This document shows positions 25,912 through 34,879 of a DNA stretch of 64,000 nucleotides, in pieces. This DNA comes from Prolixibacteraceae bacterium. Lineage in GTDB: Bacteria; Bacteroidota; Bacteroidia; Bacteroidales; Prolixibacteraceae. A program made the translations under genes and the position numbers. The notes under the pieces were generated by a model. The model searched no databases. It was not told the origin of the DNA and saw only the letters and a list, made by a program, of their open reading frames with translations. The stretch is taken from contig JAIOZY010000002.1 in assembly GCA_021740385.1 (NCBI GenBank), forward strand, positions 62,001 through 126,000, written 5' to 3'. How positions within the stretch are numbered: position 1 is the stretch's first letter; each line of letters begins with the position of its first letter.

Positions 25912-26036
25912 ACACAACCTGCCATAAAACAAAATACGGCAAAAAAAATCACATCCAACGGGTAACCTTTTCGGTGTTTTTGGAATAAATCATTGAAAGA
26001 GAAAATTTGAAACACGTCTGTTAAGCACAAAAAACC

Positions 26037-29000
26037 ATGGAAAAAAGCAAAGAAAAAAACGCATGCTTCTACATAAAACCTTGTAATACACTAAAAGCCT
26101 TTTTGACTTTTTCCCTCCTGATTTTTGTTTTGAACGGGATTCAGGCAACAAAACTTGTCGAGGTTAAAGTTGTTGACAAAGATTACCTGCAGGTATTTTT
26201 CAAAGACGGCGATGTTGTTTTTGTAGATGACGGGCTCGGACCGGATGCGTATACAGCCACCCACCAAACCGACAACAATTATGTGGTAAGTTACGGCCCG
26301 GCAATTAACACCGGGAATGCAACAACTACCGGCAGCTGGCTGCTAAAATCATCCGACGACCCTGAATATGGCGAAACAGGCCTCAATCCCGATAACTGTT
26401 ACCGGAAATCGAAACTTAACGGGCTGGCCGAAATGGACTGGGCAGGTAGCGACTGGAGTTACGAATACACCATGGAACATACCATCATTTTGGAATTGCC
26501 AAAATCGATGACAAACGGGAAAACCTATACCCTCGAAATAAACAGCAACACAAATTCCGATTCAACGACTTGCACATTTACCTATGATATTTTTCAAAGC
26601 CGAACGGAAGCAATACACATAAACCTAATTGGTTATTCAACAGAAGAAAGCATCAAACCGGCCGACTTGTACATGTGGATGGGCAATGGCGCTGCCCGTG
26701 ATTATTCAGGCTTCGAGGGGAACACCGTATACATTTACGATGTAAACTCCGGGCTGTCGTATCCGGTGGGTACGGTTAATTTATATACAAACAAGGCCAG
26801 CGAGGCTTATGGCCGCTACATGATCCAGTCAGATGTTTGGAAGGCCGACTTTTCGGGCTTCAATACCCCGGGGACATACCGTCTGGCCATTGAAGGCATT
26901 GGGTGCAGCAACGATTTTGAAATAAAAAGCGATATCTATTTTGAACCCTTTAAAGTATCGACACTTGGTTTTTACTATATGCGCATTGGCGAAGACCGTT
27001 TAGACATGTACCCGGTTCCGAGAAGGCCTTTATATTTGCCGGGTGTCAGCCCTTCAACAACCAAAGTTGTGATTACCGATGTTGACCCTTACGATTCGGA
27101 ATGGGGTTCATACAGTGGCGACAACTGGGACAGTCCCTCGTGGTTTTCGAACTATATAAAACCGGGCAGCCCCGAAAATCCCAATGCCTGGGGCGGTCAC
27201 AGCGATGCATTGGACTGGGACCGGCACCTGGGGCATGTGCCCATTATTTACGATATGCTTTTACCCTACTTTTTAACCGGGGGCGCCCTTTTTTCCGACG
27301 AACTGGGTATTGGCGAAAGCGGCAACGGTATTCCCGATATCATTGACGAAGCCCGAAACGAAGTCGACTTTTGGCTACGGCTGCGTTACCAGGGTGGTTA
27401 CAGCCATGGATTAAGCAACCCGAACAGCAGCAACGTATTGTACCAGGCCGACAATACCCCGGTAGCCGCCTGGGCAAATGCGGCAAATGCAGCCATGCTG
27501 GCCGAAGCGTTCCGGCTTGCGTCAATGCCCGGCTTAATGGAAGAATACCGCGATTCGGCCATCAACGCATACAATTATGCGAGCAGCTTGTCGAACCAAA
27601 TGCTCGACCAACACTGCTCGGCAGGACTGCGTGGGCGTGACCTGAAAATGACCGCTGCTGCTTTTTTATACAACATTACAGGAAACACCGATTATGAAGA
27701 TGTTGTTAACAATGAAAGCCTGGTTAGCAACTCTACTTCCGACTTTTTCAAAGCCGACCAGTACAACCAGCTATACGCAATGGCTGCCTACCTGAAAACA
27801 CCTCAAACCGTTCATTATCCAACATTGCAAAGCAACATGAAAGAAGCTGCCGTATACCAGGCCATGCTGCGTGAAGCAAACAATTCGGAAACACGGCCTT
27901 CCCGCAGGTCGTCCGATGCCGATTACGGTTGGTTCCATACCGAAATACACGTACACCGCAGCATCCTTGCCCACGCCGTTACCTCCGATGCTGCCGACAA
28001 AGCCTTTCTCGAAAATGCCCTGGTACTTGAAGCCGGTTGGAGCCTTGGACGAAATTCGGCCAACGTGATACAAATGACAACGGCCACCACAAGTCTTGAA
28101 AATAAGAAAAGCGCCATGCAAGCCTATACATCGGGATGGGACGACGGGGCTCCCGGCGTTCACCCCGGCCATACTCCCTACTGGAACCTTCACGACTGGG
28201 GATCGGGTATGATCATGGGCCGTCCTACCTGGCTGTCGGACAAAGGCTACCCCGATATTGACGACTGGCCGGTATCCGAAGCCTATTACGATGTGAGGTA
28301 CGTGTACGCTCATACCGAGTTTACCCCACAACAAACCATGCGGGGCAAACAAGCATTGTATGGCTATTTGGCAGCCATTGGCGAACCACCGGCACCTCCC
28401 GTTTCAGTTACAGGGATAACACTTAGCCCGACAGCTTTAATTCTGAATGGAACAGAAACACAACAAATCACGGCTACTGTTGAACCCGAAAATGCCACAA
28501 ACAAGTTCCTGATCTGGCAAAACAACGATGATGATGTTGCGACAATAAGCATCGACGGAAAAGTAACCGGGGTTGGTGTTGGTTCGACAATAATTGTTGC
28601 CACTACTGCCGATGGAGGTTTTAAGGATACCTGCGAAATTACCGTTAACAATGTAGCGGTTACCGGAGTTTCGGTTTCGCCAACAGCGGCAACAATAAAA
28701 GAAAGCGAAGTTGAAACCTTAACGGCAACAATTATCCCTGAAAACGCCATTCAAAAAGGGGTAAGCTGGGAAACAAGCGACCCTCTGATTGCTACCGTAA
28801 ACACAAACGGTATGGTAACCGGCATTTCGCCAGGTACCGCCACCATTACAGCTACCAGTAACGAAGGAGATTTTAACGCTACCTGCACGATAACCGTGGA
28901 ACAATTGCCCGATCAGCTAATCGTTTACAGCGACATTGAAAATATTGTAAACGGGACCTGGACAGGAACCGGCACTTTAAGCGAGTTAAGCAGTGGCGGG

Positions 29001-31103
29001 TTCGAGGGTTCGGAACAGTACAGGTATGATTACAGCCTTTTGGAATGGTGGGATGGAATGGGCATGTATTTCGACCCGGTTGACGCATCGCAATACGAAA
29101 ACCTCAACATAGCCATTAATGGGCCTACAACATCAAACAATTACATCTATATCCAGTTGTTCGATGAAGATGAGAATTCAAGCGAGACATACAGCTTCGA
29201 GAGAACTACTGCATACGAGCAATTCTCTGTTCCTTTAGAAGATTTAATTGGGGACACATCGTTTGACCCGTCACAAACAACACAAATAATGATTGCGGTT
29301 TCGGGCACTTCATCCGGATCGGGTACTTTCTATTTCGATTACATCTATTTTGGCGATCCAGTTGAGGTTATTCCTGTAACAGGAGTTACCGTGAGCCCGC
29401 TTACCGGCACAATTGATGGCGGAACTCTGCAACTGACAGCAACCGTACTGCCCGAAGATGCCACAAACAAAGAAGTTAGCTGGAGCTCCGACAATCCCTC
29501 GATTGCAACAGTAAACCGCACAGGAATGGTTATGGGAAATGCTATTGGAACGGCAACAATAACAGCAACTACAAGCGATGGCGGTTTTACGGCAAGCTCA
29601 GAAATAACAGTAGTTACACCCACCGAAGGCAGGATTATTAAAGTTATGCCACTTGGAAATTCAATAACCCAGGGCGACGGAAGGGCCGCATTGTACCTCG
29701 TACCCGGAGGTTACCGCTTGCCCTTATGGGAAAACCTTGTCGATGCCGGCCTCGACTGTGGGGTCGACTTTGTGGGATCACTTACCACCAACCCGGCCAC
29801 CGGCCTTCCCGACCCTGACCACGAAGGGCACTCGGGCTGGACTACCGGGATGATACTGGATAACATTGATGCCTACATGGCCAGTGCTAACCCCGATATT
29901 GTAATGATGCATCTTGGCACAAACGATGTTGCCCAGGATGTTGTTGACGATGCACCGGCAAACCTGCGCGCCCTCATGGACCATATATGTGCGGCTTTGC
30001 CCCCCGATGGAAAACTCTATGTGGCAAAAATAATCCCCATGGGCGGGGTTGGCAATGCCTCATCGATAGCCTACAACAGCCTGATTGTTGACGCGGTAAC
30101 AGAGAAACAGGGCGAAGGGTTACCCGTGCACCTTGTTGATGCTTACGGAATGTGGCAAAACGAGTATTACGATGCCTGGGGACAAAGCAACTGCGATTGG
30201 ACCCACCCCGGACAACTGGGCTACAATGCCCTTGGCGATTTCTGGTTCGATGTAATAAAAGACGACGTTCAATTGCCATGCACCACCGATATTCCTGTAA
30301 CCGGGGTAACGGTCAATCCGGAAAGTACAAGAATAAAAGTCGACTCAACGCACCAATTATCAGCCATAATCAGTCCCGAAAACGCCACAAACCAGGAAGT
30401 AAATTGGAACAGCAGTAACACATTGGTTGCAACTGTTAGCCCGGGCGGATTTGTTACCGGCCTTTCTGCCGGAACAGCAACCATAACGGCTACAACAGTT
30501 GACGGAAACTTTACCGGCACTTCTGTCATTACCGTATCGGAAGTTGCAACCAACCTGAATGTAACAGACATAACACTGTACCACGGCGACATTGAATGCT
30601 TCGATGCCGAACAGGTAATTACCGTAGCCGGAAACGAAACCACAGTAACGATTGAAAACGGTGCTACCGCAGCATTCATCGCGGGTCAATCGATACTTTT
30701 TTTGCCCGGCACACACATACAGGAAGGGGCCACGGCTAGCGCAACCATCACAACCGACCAAACGTTTTGTTCCGAAAACGAAGCAGAATATATTGTGGAA
30801 TACCTTCCATCTGAAAAAAACAATACGGTTGATAAAAACCAAAATGAAGAAACAGGAGATTTGCAAAAAGACGTGAAAGTATATCCGAACCCGTGTACCG
30901 GAAGGTTCACTGTTGAGTTGATTAACATTGAAAAAAACGCTTCCGCCGTAATCTACAATACTGTTGGTAATGCTGTGCTCAGAAAAACATTAAATTCCGC
31001 TGTTTCAAACACAATAAACTTAAATCACTCGCCTAAAGGCATATACTTCATTAAAACGCTCAGCGGCAAAAAACAAATTGTCAATAAAATTATTGTCATT
31101 TGA
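26037..31103 (+). CDS. Multidomain GH9 glycoside hydrolase / SGNH esterase exported by T9SS
   Basis: 1688 residues. Order: signal region (to about 38), N-terminal beta domain, CelD-type Ig domain (about 190-300), GH9 (alpha/alpha)6 catalytic domain (about 310-780; catalytic Asp pair in GGHSDALDWDRHLGH, IPDIIDEARNEVDFWLRLR, SEAYYDVRYVYAHTEF near its end), two Big_2 Ig domains (782-955), a beta-sandwich probably carbohydrate-binding (956-1110), a third Big_2, an SGNH esterase resembling CE3 (about 1198-1414: LGNSITQGDG, HLGTNDVAQ, DWTHPGQLGYN), a fourth Big_2, and a type A T9SS sorting domain (about 1615-1688: VYPNPCTGRFTVE to IVNKIIVI). It probably cuts an acetylated beta-glucan or xylan-like polymer at the cell surface; exact substrate unknown. 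Monocistronic. Confidence 0.9.
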   Translation: MEKSKEKNACFYIKPCNTLKAFLTFSLLIFVLNGIQATKLVEVKVVDKDYLQVFFKDGDVVFVDDGLGPDAYTATHQTDNNYVVSYGPAINTGNATTTGSWLLKSSDDPEYGETGLNPDNCYRKSKLNGLAEMDWAGSDWSYEYTMEHTIILELPKSMTNGKTYTLEINSNTNSDSTTCTFTYDIFQSRTEAIHINLIGYSTEESIKPADLYMWMGNGAARDYSGFEGNTVYIYDVNSGLSYPVGTVNLYTNKASEAYGRYMIQSDVWKADFSGFNTPGTYRLAIEGIGCSNDFEIKSDIYFEPFKVSTLGFYYMRIGEDRLDMYPVPRRPLYLPGVSPSTTKVVITDVDPYDSEWGSYSGDNWDSPSWFSNYIKPGSPENPNAWGGHSDALDWDRHLGHVPIIYDMLLPYFLTGGALFSDELGIGESGNGIPDIIDEARNEVDFWLRLRYQGGYSHGLSNPNSSNVLYQADNTPVAAWANAANAAMLAEAFRLASMPGLMEEYRDSAINAYNYASSLSNQMLDQHCSAGLRGRDLKMTAAAFLYNITGNTDYEDVVNNESLVSNSTSDFFKADQYNQLYAMAAYLKTPQTVHYPTLQSNMKEAAVYQAMLREANNSETRPSRRSSDADYGWFHTEIHVHRSILAHAVTSDAADKAFLENALVLEAGWSLGRNSANVIQMTTATTSLENKKSAMQAYTSGWDDGAPGVHPGHTPYWNLHDWGSGMIMGRPTWLSDKGYPDIDDWPVSEAYYDVRYVYAHTEFTPQQTMRGKQALYGYLAAIGEPPAPPVSVTGITLSPTALILNGTETQQITATVEPENATNKFLIWQNNDDDVATISIDGKVTGVGVGSTIIVATTADGGFKDTCEITVNNVAVTGVSVSPTAATIKESEVETLTATIIPENAIQKGVSWETSDPLIATVNTNGMVTGISPGTATITATSNEGDFNATCTITVEQLPDQLIVYSDIENIVNGTWTGTGTLSELSSGGFEGSEQYRYDYSLLEWWDGMGMYFDPVDASQYENLNIAINGPTTSNNYIYIQLFDEDENSSETYSFERTTAYEQFSVPLEDLIGDTSFDPSQTTQIMIAVSGTSSGSGTFYFDYIYFGDPVEVIPVTGVTVSPLTGTIDGGTLQLTATVLPEDATNKEVSWSSDNPSIATVNRTGMVMGNAIGTATITATTSDGGFTASSEITVVTPTEGRIIKVMPLGNSITQGDGRAALYLVPGGYRLPLWENLVDAGLDCGVDFVGSLTTNPATGLPDPDHEGHSGWTTGMILDNIDAYMASANPDIVMMHLGTNDVAQDVVDDAPANLRALMDHICAALPPDGKLYVAKIIPMGGVGNASSIAYNSLIVDAVTEKQGEGLPVHLVDAYGMWQNEYYDAWGQSNCDWTHPGQLGYNALGDFWFDVIKDDVQLPCTTDIPVTGVTVNPESTRIKVDSTHQLSAIISPENATNQEVNWNSSNTLVATVSPGGFVTGLSAGTATITATTVDGNFTGTSVITVSEVATNLNVTDITLYHGDIECFDAEQVITVAGNETTVTIENGATAAFIAGQSILFLPGTHIQEGATASATITTDQTFCSENEAEYIVEYLPSEKNNTVDKNQNEETGDLQKDVKVYPNPCTGRFTVELINIEKNASAVIYNTVGNAVLRKTLNSAVSNTINLNHSPKGIYFIKTLSGKKQIVNKIIVI

Positions 31104-31225
31104 ACCACACAGGGCTTCCATTATTTAAATAGCAGAGATAAACACCAGTAAATATTTTGAAGCTTTATTCCTGAACTTATCACAATATGCTTTGTTTATT
31201 GTTTAAACAAAATTGTTAAACAAAT

Positions 31226-31564
31226 ATGATTTACAGAAGCTATAAAACGGAAGGGCTGAAAGAAAACCCGCACAAAGTAGATGTACGGCAGTTATACAAC
31301 CACGAATCGGCACAGGTCATGCACATATTGTTGCAACCAGGCGAAACATTAAAACCGCACAAAACACCTGTCGATGTATTTTTTTATGTTTTGGAAGGTT
31401 CACCTACAGTATATATCGGAAAAGAATCGCAGGCTTTTGAAGTAGACACGTTAATCGAAAGCCCTGCCAACATTGTCCACTACCTAAGCAACGAAGGCAA
31501 TACGCCGGCACGCATATTGGTTACAAAAGCCCCGAGGCCTGTCAATCCAACCAAAATCCTGTAA
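31226..31564 (+). CDS. Small cupin-domain protein
   Basis: 112 residues, a single cupin barrel: QPGETLKPHKTPVDVFFYVLEGSPTVYIG covers motif 1 (His-x-Thr, then Glu in VLEG) and SPANIVHYLSNEG motif 2 (His). Probably a metal-binding cytosolic protein. In other Bacteroidota such cupins precede DUF438/hemerythrin-like genes; here only a stub of that gene follows at 31583. Reaction unknown. Confidence 0.85.
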   Translation: MIYRSYKTEGLKENPHKVDVRQLYNHESAQVMHILLQPGETLKPHKTPVDVFFYVLEGSPTVYIGKESQAFEVDTLIESPANIVHYLSNEGNTPARILVTKAPRPVNPTKIL

Positions 31565-31582
31565 CCCTTAAGTCTTTTAGTT

Positions 31583-31663
31583 ATGAGCGAATTAATTAAC
31601 AACTCCCGCTTTAGAAAAGAACGCCTTAAAGAACTGATTCTGAATGTAATTGTCCAATATTAA
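31583..31663 (+). pseudogene. Truncated stub of a DUF438-type gene
   Basis: ATG at 31583 encodes MSELINNSRFRKERLKELIL, which matches my recollection of the start of DUF438 domain proteins (MSELINN....LKELI), then turns into NVIVQY and a TAA at 31661-31663. The position right behind a cupin gene is where intact DUF438 genes sit in relatives. The remaining 130 bases before nrfA on the opposite strand show nothing else. Identification rests on the N terminus and context only. Confidence 0.5.
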
Positions 31664-31796
31664 AATAAAGGTGCTTGGTAAATCTTCGAGCCCTGGTAAC
31701 TTAGTGGCAATTAATATTTTGCACCAAAAACCAAAAGCTCAAACAGACAACAAAATCAAACATTTAGCAATTTAAACCACACAAAGCGTTAACAAG

Positions 31797-33311
31797 CTAC
31801 AGTTTTTCATATACGTAGGCTTCTTCCCTTTCTTTTGCTTCCTCGTTCCATTCGGGTATAACTTCATTAATGAAGCGCTTTTTATCGGCATTCAGCTGCT
31901 CCATATCGAGCCCTATAAAGGCCTGGGCTTTTGCTTTTGTCGAAACATCGGGGTAAGGCACAGGTTGGTTGTGCCCAAGGGTTGCAAGCACACGTGCCAG
32001 CTTTATGCGGGCTTCCTGTGCTATTGTTATGCCCGAGGCAATTACCCGGCTTACCTCAACCGGCGAATGAAACGAAGCGCCATGGCTTGCCGCGGCATAA
32101 TCCCAGCGCCACTGTGCATGGCGGATGTCGGTCAGGGCCTCTTTCATCATTGCATCGGTGGCCCCGTTATCCCAGGCTGTTTTTGCCTCAACGTGAGCAC
32201 GAACAAGTTGCTTTTCAAGTTCGTCGCGGTTTTCTATCACTTTCCGGTGACGTTCGTTCACATCTTTCACAAGTTGTGCAGTCTCGTCGCGGTGGCAAAC
32301 CTGGCACGAGTTAGCTACGTTATTTAACGGGCTCTGAATGTGGTGGTCGGTAAATTTTTGCCCGCCTTCGCTCATGTACGGCATGTGGCAATCGGCACAC
32401 GATACGCCACGGCTTGCATGAACCCCGGTACTGAAAATTTCGTAACCGGGATGCTGTGCTTTCAGCATGGGTGCTTTGCTGAGCTGGTGTGTCCAGTCGG
32501 CAAATTCCATATTATCGTAATACTGCTCCATGGCCTCAACGCTCATGCCGTTGTCCCACGGGTAAACCAGGTATTGCACCCCTTCAGCAATGTTCTTGTT
32601 AAAATAGTACTCGACATGGCACTGGGCACAAACCAGCGACCGCATTTCCTGGTGCGAGGCCCGTGTAATGTCCCTGCCCACCCGTTCGAATGCTTCAACA
32701 AGTGCGGGCCGTGAAATGTGCAGGTTCATGGTTTTTGCATCGTGGCAATCGCCACAACCAATGGGGTTAACAATTTCGGCACCCTTCTCTTCCCAGGTTC
32801 CCTTGTAAAAACCGGCCGGGCCCATTTCGTTCATCAAACGTGGCACATCGGGGCTTTTGCAGGTCCAGCAGGTATTGGGCATGGGGCTGGTTTTCCCGTC
32901 AAAGGGTGCACCTGTCCGCAATATGTTCCGCATATCGGTTATCGCGTGCCTGTGCCCCCGGGCCTGGTTGTACTCTTTTGAAAAGCTGTAGCCAGCCCAC
33001 AACACCACAAGGCGCGGGTCAACTTCAAGCATGTCAATCCATGCCGAACCCATGTATTCGCTCCTGAAAGTGGTGTCTTCGGTTTCGAGCCACGACTGGT
33101 ATTCCCGTGGGAAATTTTGCCCCCACACTTCCGAGCGGGGTTCAAACTGCCCGTGTTCAACCTGTGGTGTGTACACGAAAGCCGATTCGGCTCTGCGCTC
33201 AACAATGGTTGAAGCAAAAAGGCCAAGAACAAAAACAACAACCACGGTTGCCAGAAAAAGCAACCAGCCAATAATGGGCTTTTCCTTTACAATGCTGACT
33301 AATGACTTCAT
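31797..33311 (-). CDS. nrfA: Ammonia-forming cytochrome c nitrite reductase catalytic subunit
   Basis: 504 residues with an uncleaved-type N-terminal hydrophobic segment (IIGWLLFLATVVVVFVLGLFA). It carries the diagnostic lysine-ligated haem motif CWTCK plus four CxxCH motifs (CGDCH, CAQCH, CADCH, CQVCH), so five haems in all. KAQHPGYEIFSTGVHASRGV and the following histidines match the calcium/active-site region. It reduces nitrite to ammonium with six electrons in the periplasm. nrfH lies 17 bases upstream and supplies electrons from menaquinol. Confidence 0.97.
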   Translation of the reverse strand: MKSLVSIVKEKPIIGWLLFLATVVVVFVLGLFASTIVERRAESAFVYTPQVEHGQFEPRSEVWGQNFPREYQSWLETEDTTFRSEYMGSAWIDMLEVDPRLVVLWAGYSFSKEYNQARGHRHAITDMRNILRTGAPFDGKTSPMPNTCWTCKSPDVPRLMNEMGPAGFYKGTWEEKGAEIVNPIGCGDCHDAKTMNLHISRPALVEAFERVGRDITRASHQEMRSLVCAQCHVEYYFNKNIAEGVQYLVYPWDNGMSVEAMEQYYDNMEFADWTHQLSKAPMLKAQHPGYEIFSTGVHASRGVSCADCHMPYMSEGGQKFTDHHIQSPLNNVANSCQVCHRDETAQLVKDVNERHRKVIENRDELEKQLVRAHVEAKTAWDNGATDAMMKEALTDIRHAQWRWDYAAASHGASFHSPVEVSRVIASGITIAQEARIKLARVLATLGHNQPVPYPDVSTKAKAQAFIGLDMEQLNADKKRFINEVIPEWNEEAKEREEAYVYEKL

Positions 33312-33328
33312 ATAATGCGGTTTTTGTA

Positions 33329-33910
33329 TTACTGATTATTCAATTTTTTTATCCATTCGGGCACCGGGCTGCCGGCTACCGGCACGCGGGCATTGGGTAC
33401 GCTCGAAAGACTGTTCACCCGTCCGTGAGGCGTTTCACGGTGGCAGGTCCAGCACTGTTTATCTTTCAGCTCCTCGTCGAAAGTTTGGGTGTAACGCAAC
33501 ATTTTGTCGTTGGTAAGCAACTCTTCGTGGCAACGTATGCAGTTTTGCTGCACCACGTTTTGCCCGGCTTCATGAATAAAAATCACCTGCGGCTCGAGCC
33601 GTAACGTGAACATGGTTGCATGGCGCAGCCCGTCTTTTGCCTTAAAATAGTATTTGTTCACCACGTTATTGTGGGGTACGTGGCAATCGTTACAATGGGT
33701 CTGGTTACGGTGGCTACTGTGCGCCCAGGTAGCATATTGCGGGGCCATAATGTGACAGTTCATGCAGGTTTCGGGCTTATCGCCCAGGTACGATGGCGCT
33801 TTCGACCAGTGCAGCACAAGTAATCCAATGCCCGTAAAAATCCCCAGCATTAAAATTACCGGGATTTTCCATTGATCGGGGGGCATAAACCATTTGACAA
33901 ATCGGTTCAT
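33329..33910 (-). CDS. nrfH: NrfH-type tetrahaem membrane cytochrome c
   Basis: 193 residues: one N-terminal transmembrane helix (WKIPVILMLGIFTGIGLLVLH), then four CxxCH haem motifs (CMNCH, CNDCH, CIRCH, CWTCH), as in the NapC/NirT family subgroup NrfH. It oxidises menaquinol and passes electrons to NrfA. Transcribed first, so the operon is nrfHA. The 270-base AT-rich gap upstream (33911-34180) should hold its promoter; I found no clear consensus box there. Confidence 0.95.
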   Translation of the reverse strand: MNRFVKWFMPPDQWKIPVILMLGIFTGIGLLVLHWSKAPSYLGDKPETCMNCHIMAPQYATWAHSSHRNQTHCNDCHVPHNNVVNKYYFKAKDGLRHATMFTLRLEPQVIFIHEAGQNVVQQNCIRCHEELLTNDKMLRYTQTFDEELKDKQCWTCHRETPHGRVNSLSSVPNARVPVAGSPVPEWIKKLNNQ

Positions 33911-34180
33911 AACAATGATTTCTGTTCGAACAAGTTAAATATTTCCAGACATGCCTTTTGTAGCAATTGTTACAATTTACAAAAACATACCTATTGACGC
34001 AACTTTTTAAACACCACAACTGCTATATTGAAAATAAAGTTAATATTCAGCATATGAAAAAAGCCAAACTACTGTATTTCAAATTAATTAAACAATAAAA
34101 CCGGCAAGACAATTTGCCATAATCATAAATTACACTAATTTGGCCTAAAAAAATCATGACCGAGATTACTAACTAAAACA

Positions 34181-34849
34181 GTGACAAAATTCCGTAGCAA
34201 ATACCGCATTGAACCTAACCGATTCAAATATTGGGATTATTCTGCACCGGGAAGATATTTCCTAACCATTTGTATTAATAAAAGGGAATGTATTCTGGGT
34301 AACGTGGTGAACAAAAAAATGGAATTATCCCAATATGGTAAATTTGTTGAAACCGAAATCAGAAAAATACCCCAATATAACCCGCGTATTATTTTAGATG
34401 AATGGCAGATAATGCCAAACCATATTCATTTAATAATTGAATTAGGGAAATACAATTTTAACAATGGCATTGCTAACACCGATGATCAAAACGGGGACGG
34501 TGATGGCAACGTAGAGAAAATTCATGAATTTTCTCTACAAACGCCACAACAAACGCCACAACAAACCCCCAATCAACAATGGTGGCACAAACACGATTAT
34601 AAACCAACCCTTGACGAAATAAAACAATACAGGAAACAACGGCGGAAAATGATCATCCCCCAAATATTAGGCAAATTGAAAATGAAAACATCGAAACAAA
34701 TGAATGATACACGAAAAACACCTGGTCAAAAAAATTGGCAATCCGATTACCACGACCATATCATTCGTGACGATCAATCATATCGACGAATAAAAAATTA
34801 TATTCGTAATAATCCTGAAAATTGGGATAAAGACACGCTTAATGAATAA
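34181..34849 (+). CDS. REP-associated tyrosine transposase (RAYT, IS200/IS605-like Y1 fold)
   Basis: 222 residues from a GTG at 34181 (no earlier ATG). Core motifs of the Y1 HUH transposases: N-terminal FKYWDYSAPGRYFLTICINK, the metal-binding HxH in MPNHIHLII (about residue 86), and a catalytic-Tyr helix SYRRIKNYIRNNPENW near the end. The middle contains a glutamine-rich linker (TPQQTPQQTPNQQ) and, in DNA, a perfect 28-bp palindrome. RAYTs cut and join short REP hairpins rather than moving as insertion sequences. It lies between nrfH and a NapH-like gene, with REP-like hairpins 1.2 kb downstream. Confidence 0.85.
   Translation: MTKFRSKYRIEPNRFKYWDYSAPGRYFLTICINKRECILGNVVNKKMELSQYGKFVETEIRKIPQYNPRIILDEWQIMPNHIHLIIELGKYNFNNGIANTDDQNGDGDGNVEKIHEFSLQTPQQTPQQTPNQQWWHKHDYKPTLDEIKQYRKQRRKMIIPQILGKLKMKTSKQMNDTRKTPGQKNWQSDYHDHIIRDDQSYRRIKNYIRNNPENWDKDTLNE
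34511..34538. repeat. Perfect 28-bp palindrome inside the RAYT gene
   Basis: GTAGAGAAAATTCA joined to its exact reverse complement TGAATTTTCTCTAC. It begins with GTAG and ends with CTAC, the tetranucleotide used by RAYT enzymes next to REP hairpins. In frame it codes within VEKIHEFSLQ, in the variable linker between the two conserved blocks. Confidence 0.8.
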
Positions 34850-34879
34850 TTCGTTGCCATTAATTGTGACCGCTTTGAA

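Noticed and set aside
27771-28352. Long open frame on the minus strand within the GH9 gene
   Set aside because: It is fully inside a conserved catalytic domain, lacks recognisable motifs and mirrors the codon pattern of the plus strand.
33911-34180. FNR- or CRP-like operator ahead of nrfHA
   Set aside because: I looked for TTGAT-N4-ATCAA and TGTGA-type palindromes and found none that was convincing.
34181-34849. Insertion sequence of the IS200 type with its own ends
   Set aside because: No subterminal hairpins or target-site features flank the gene, and the sequence is of the longer RAYT type.
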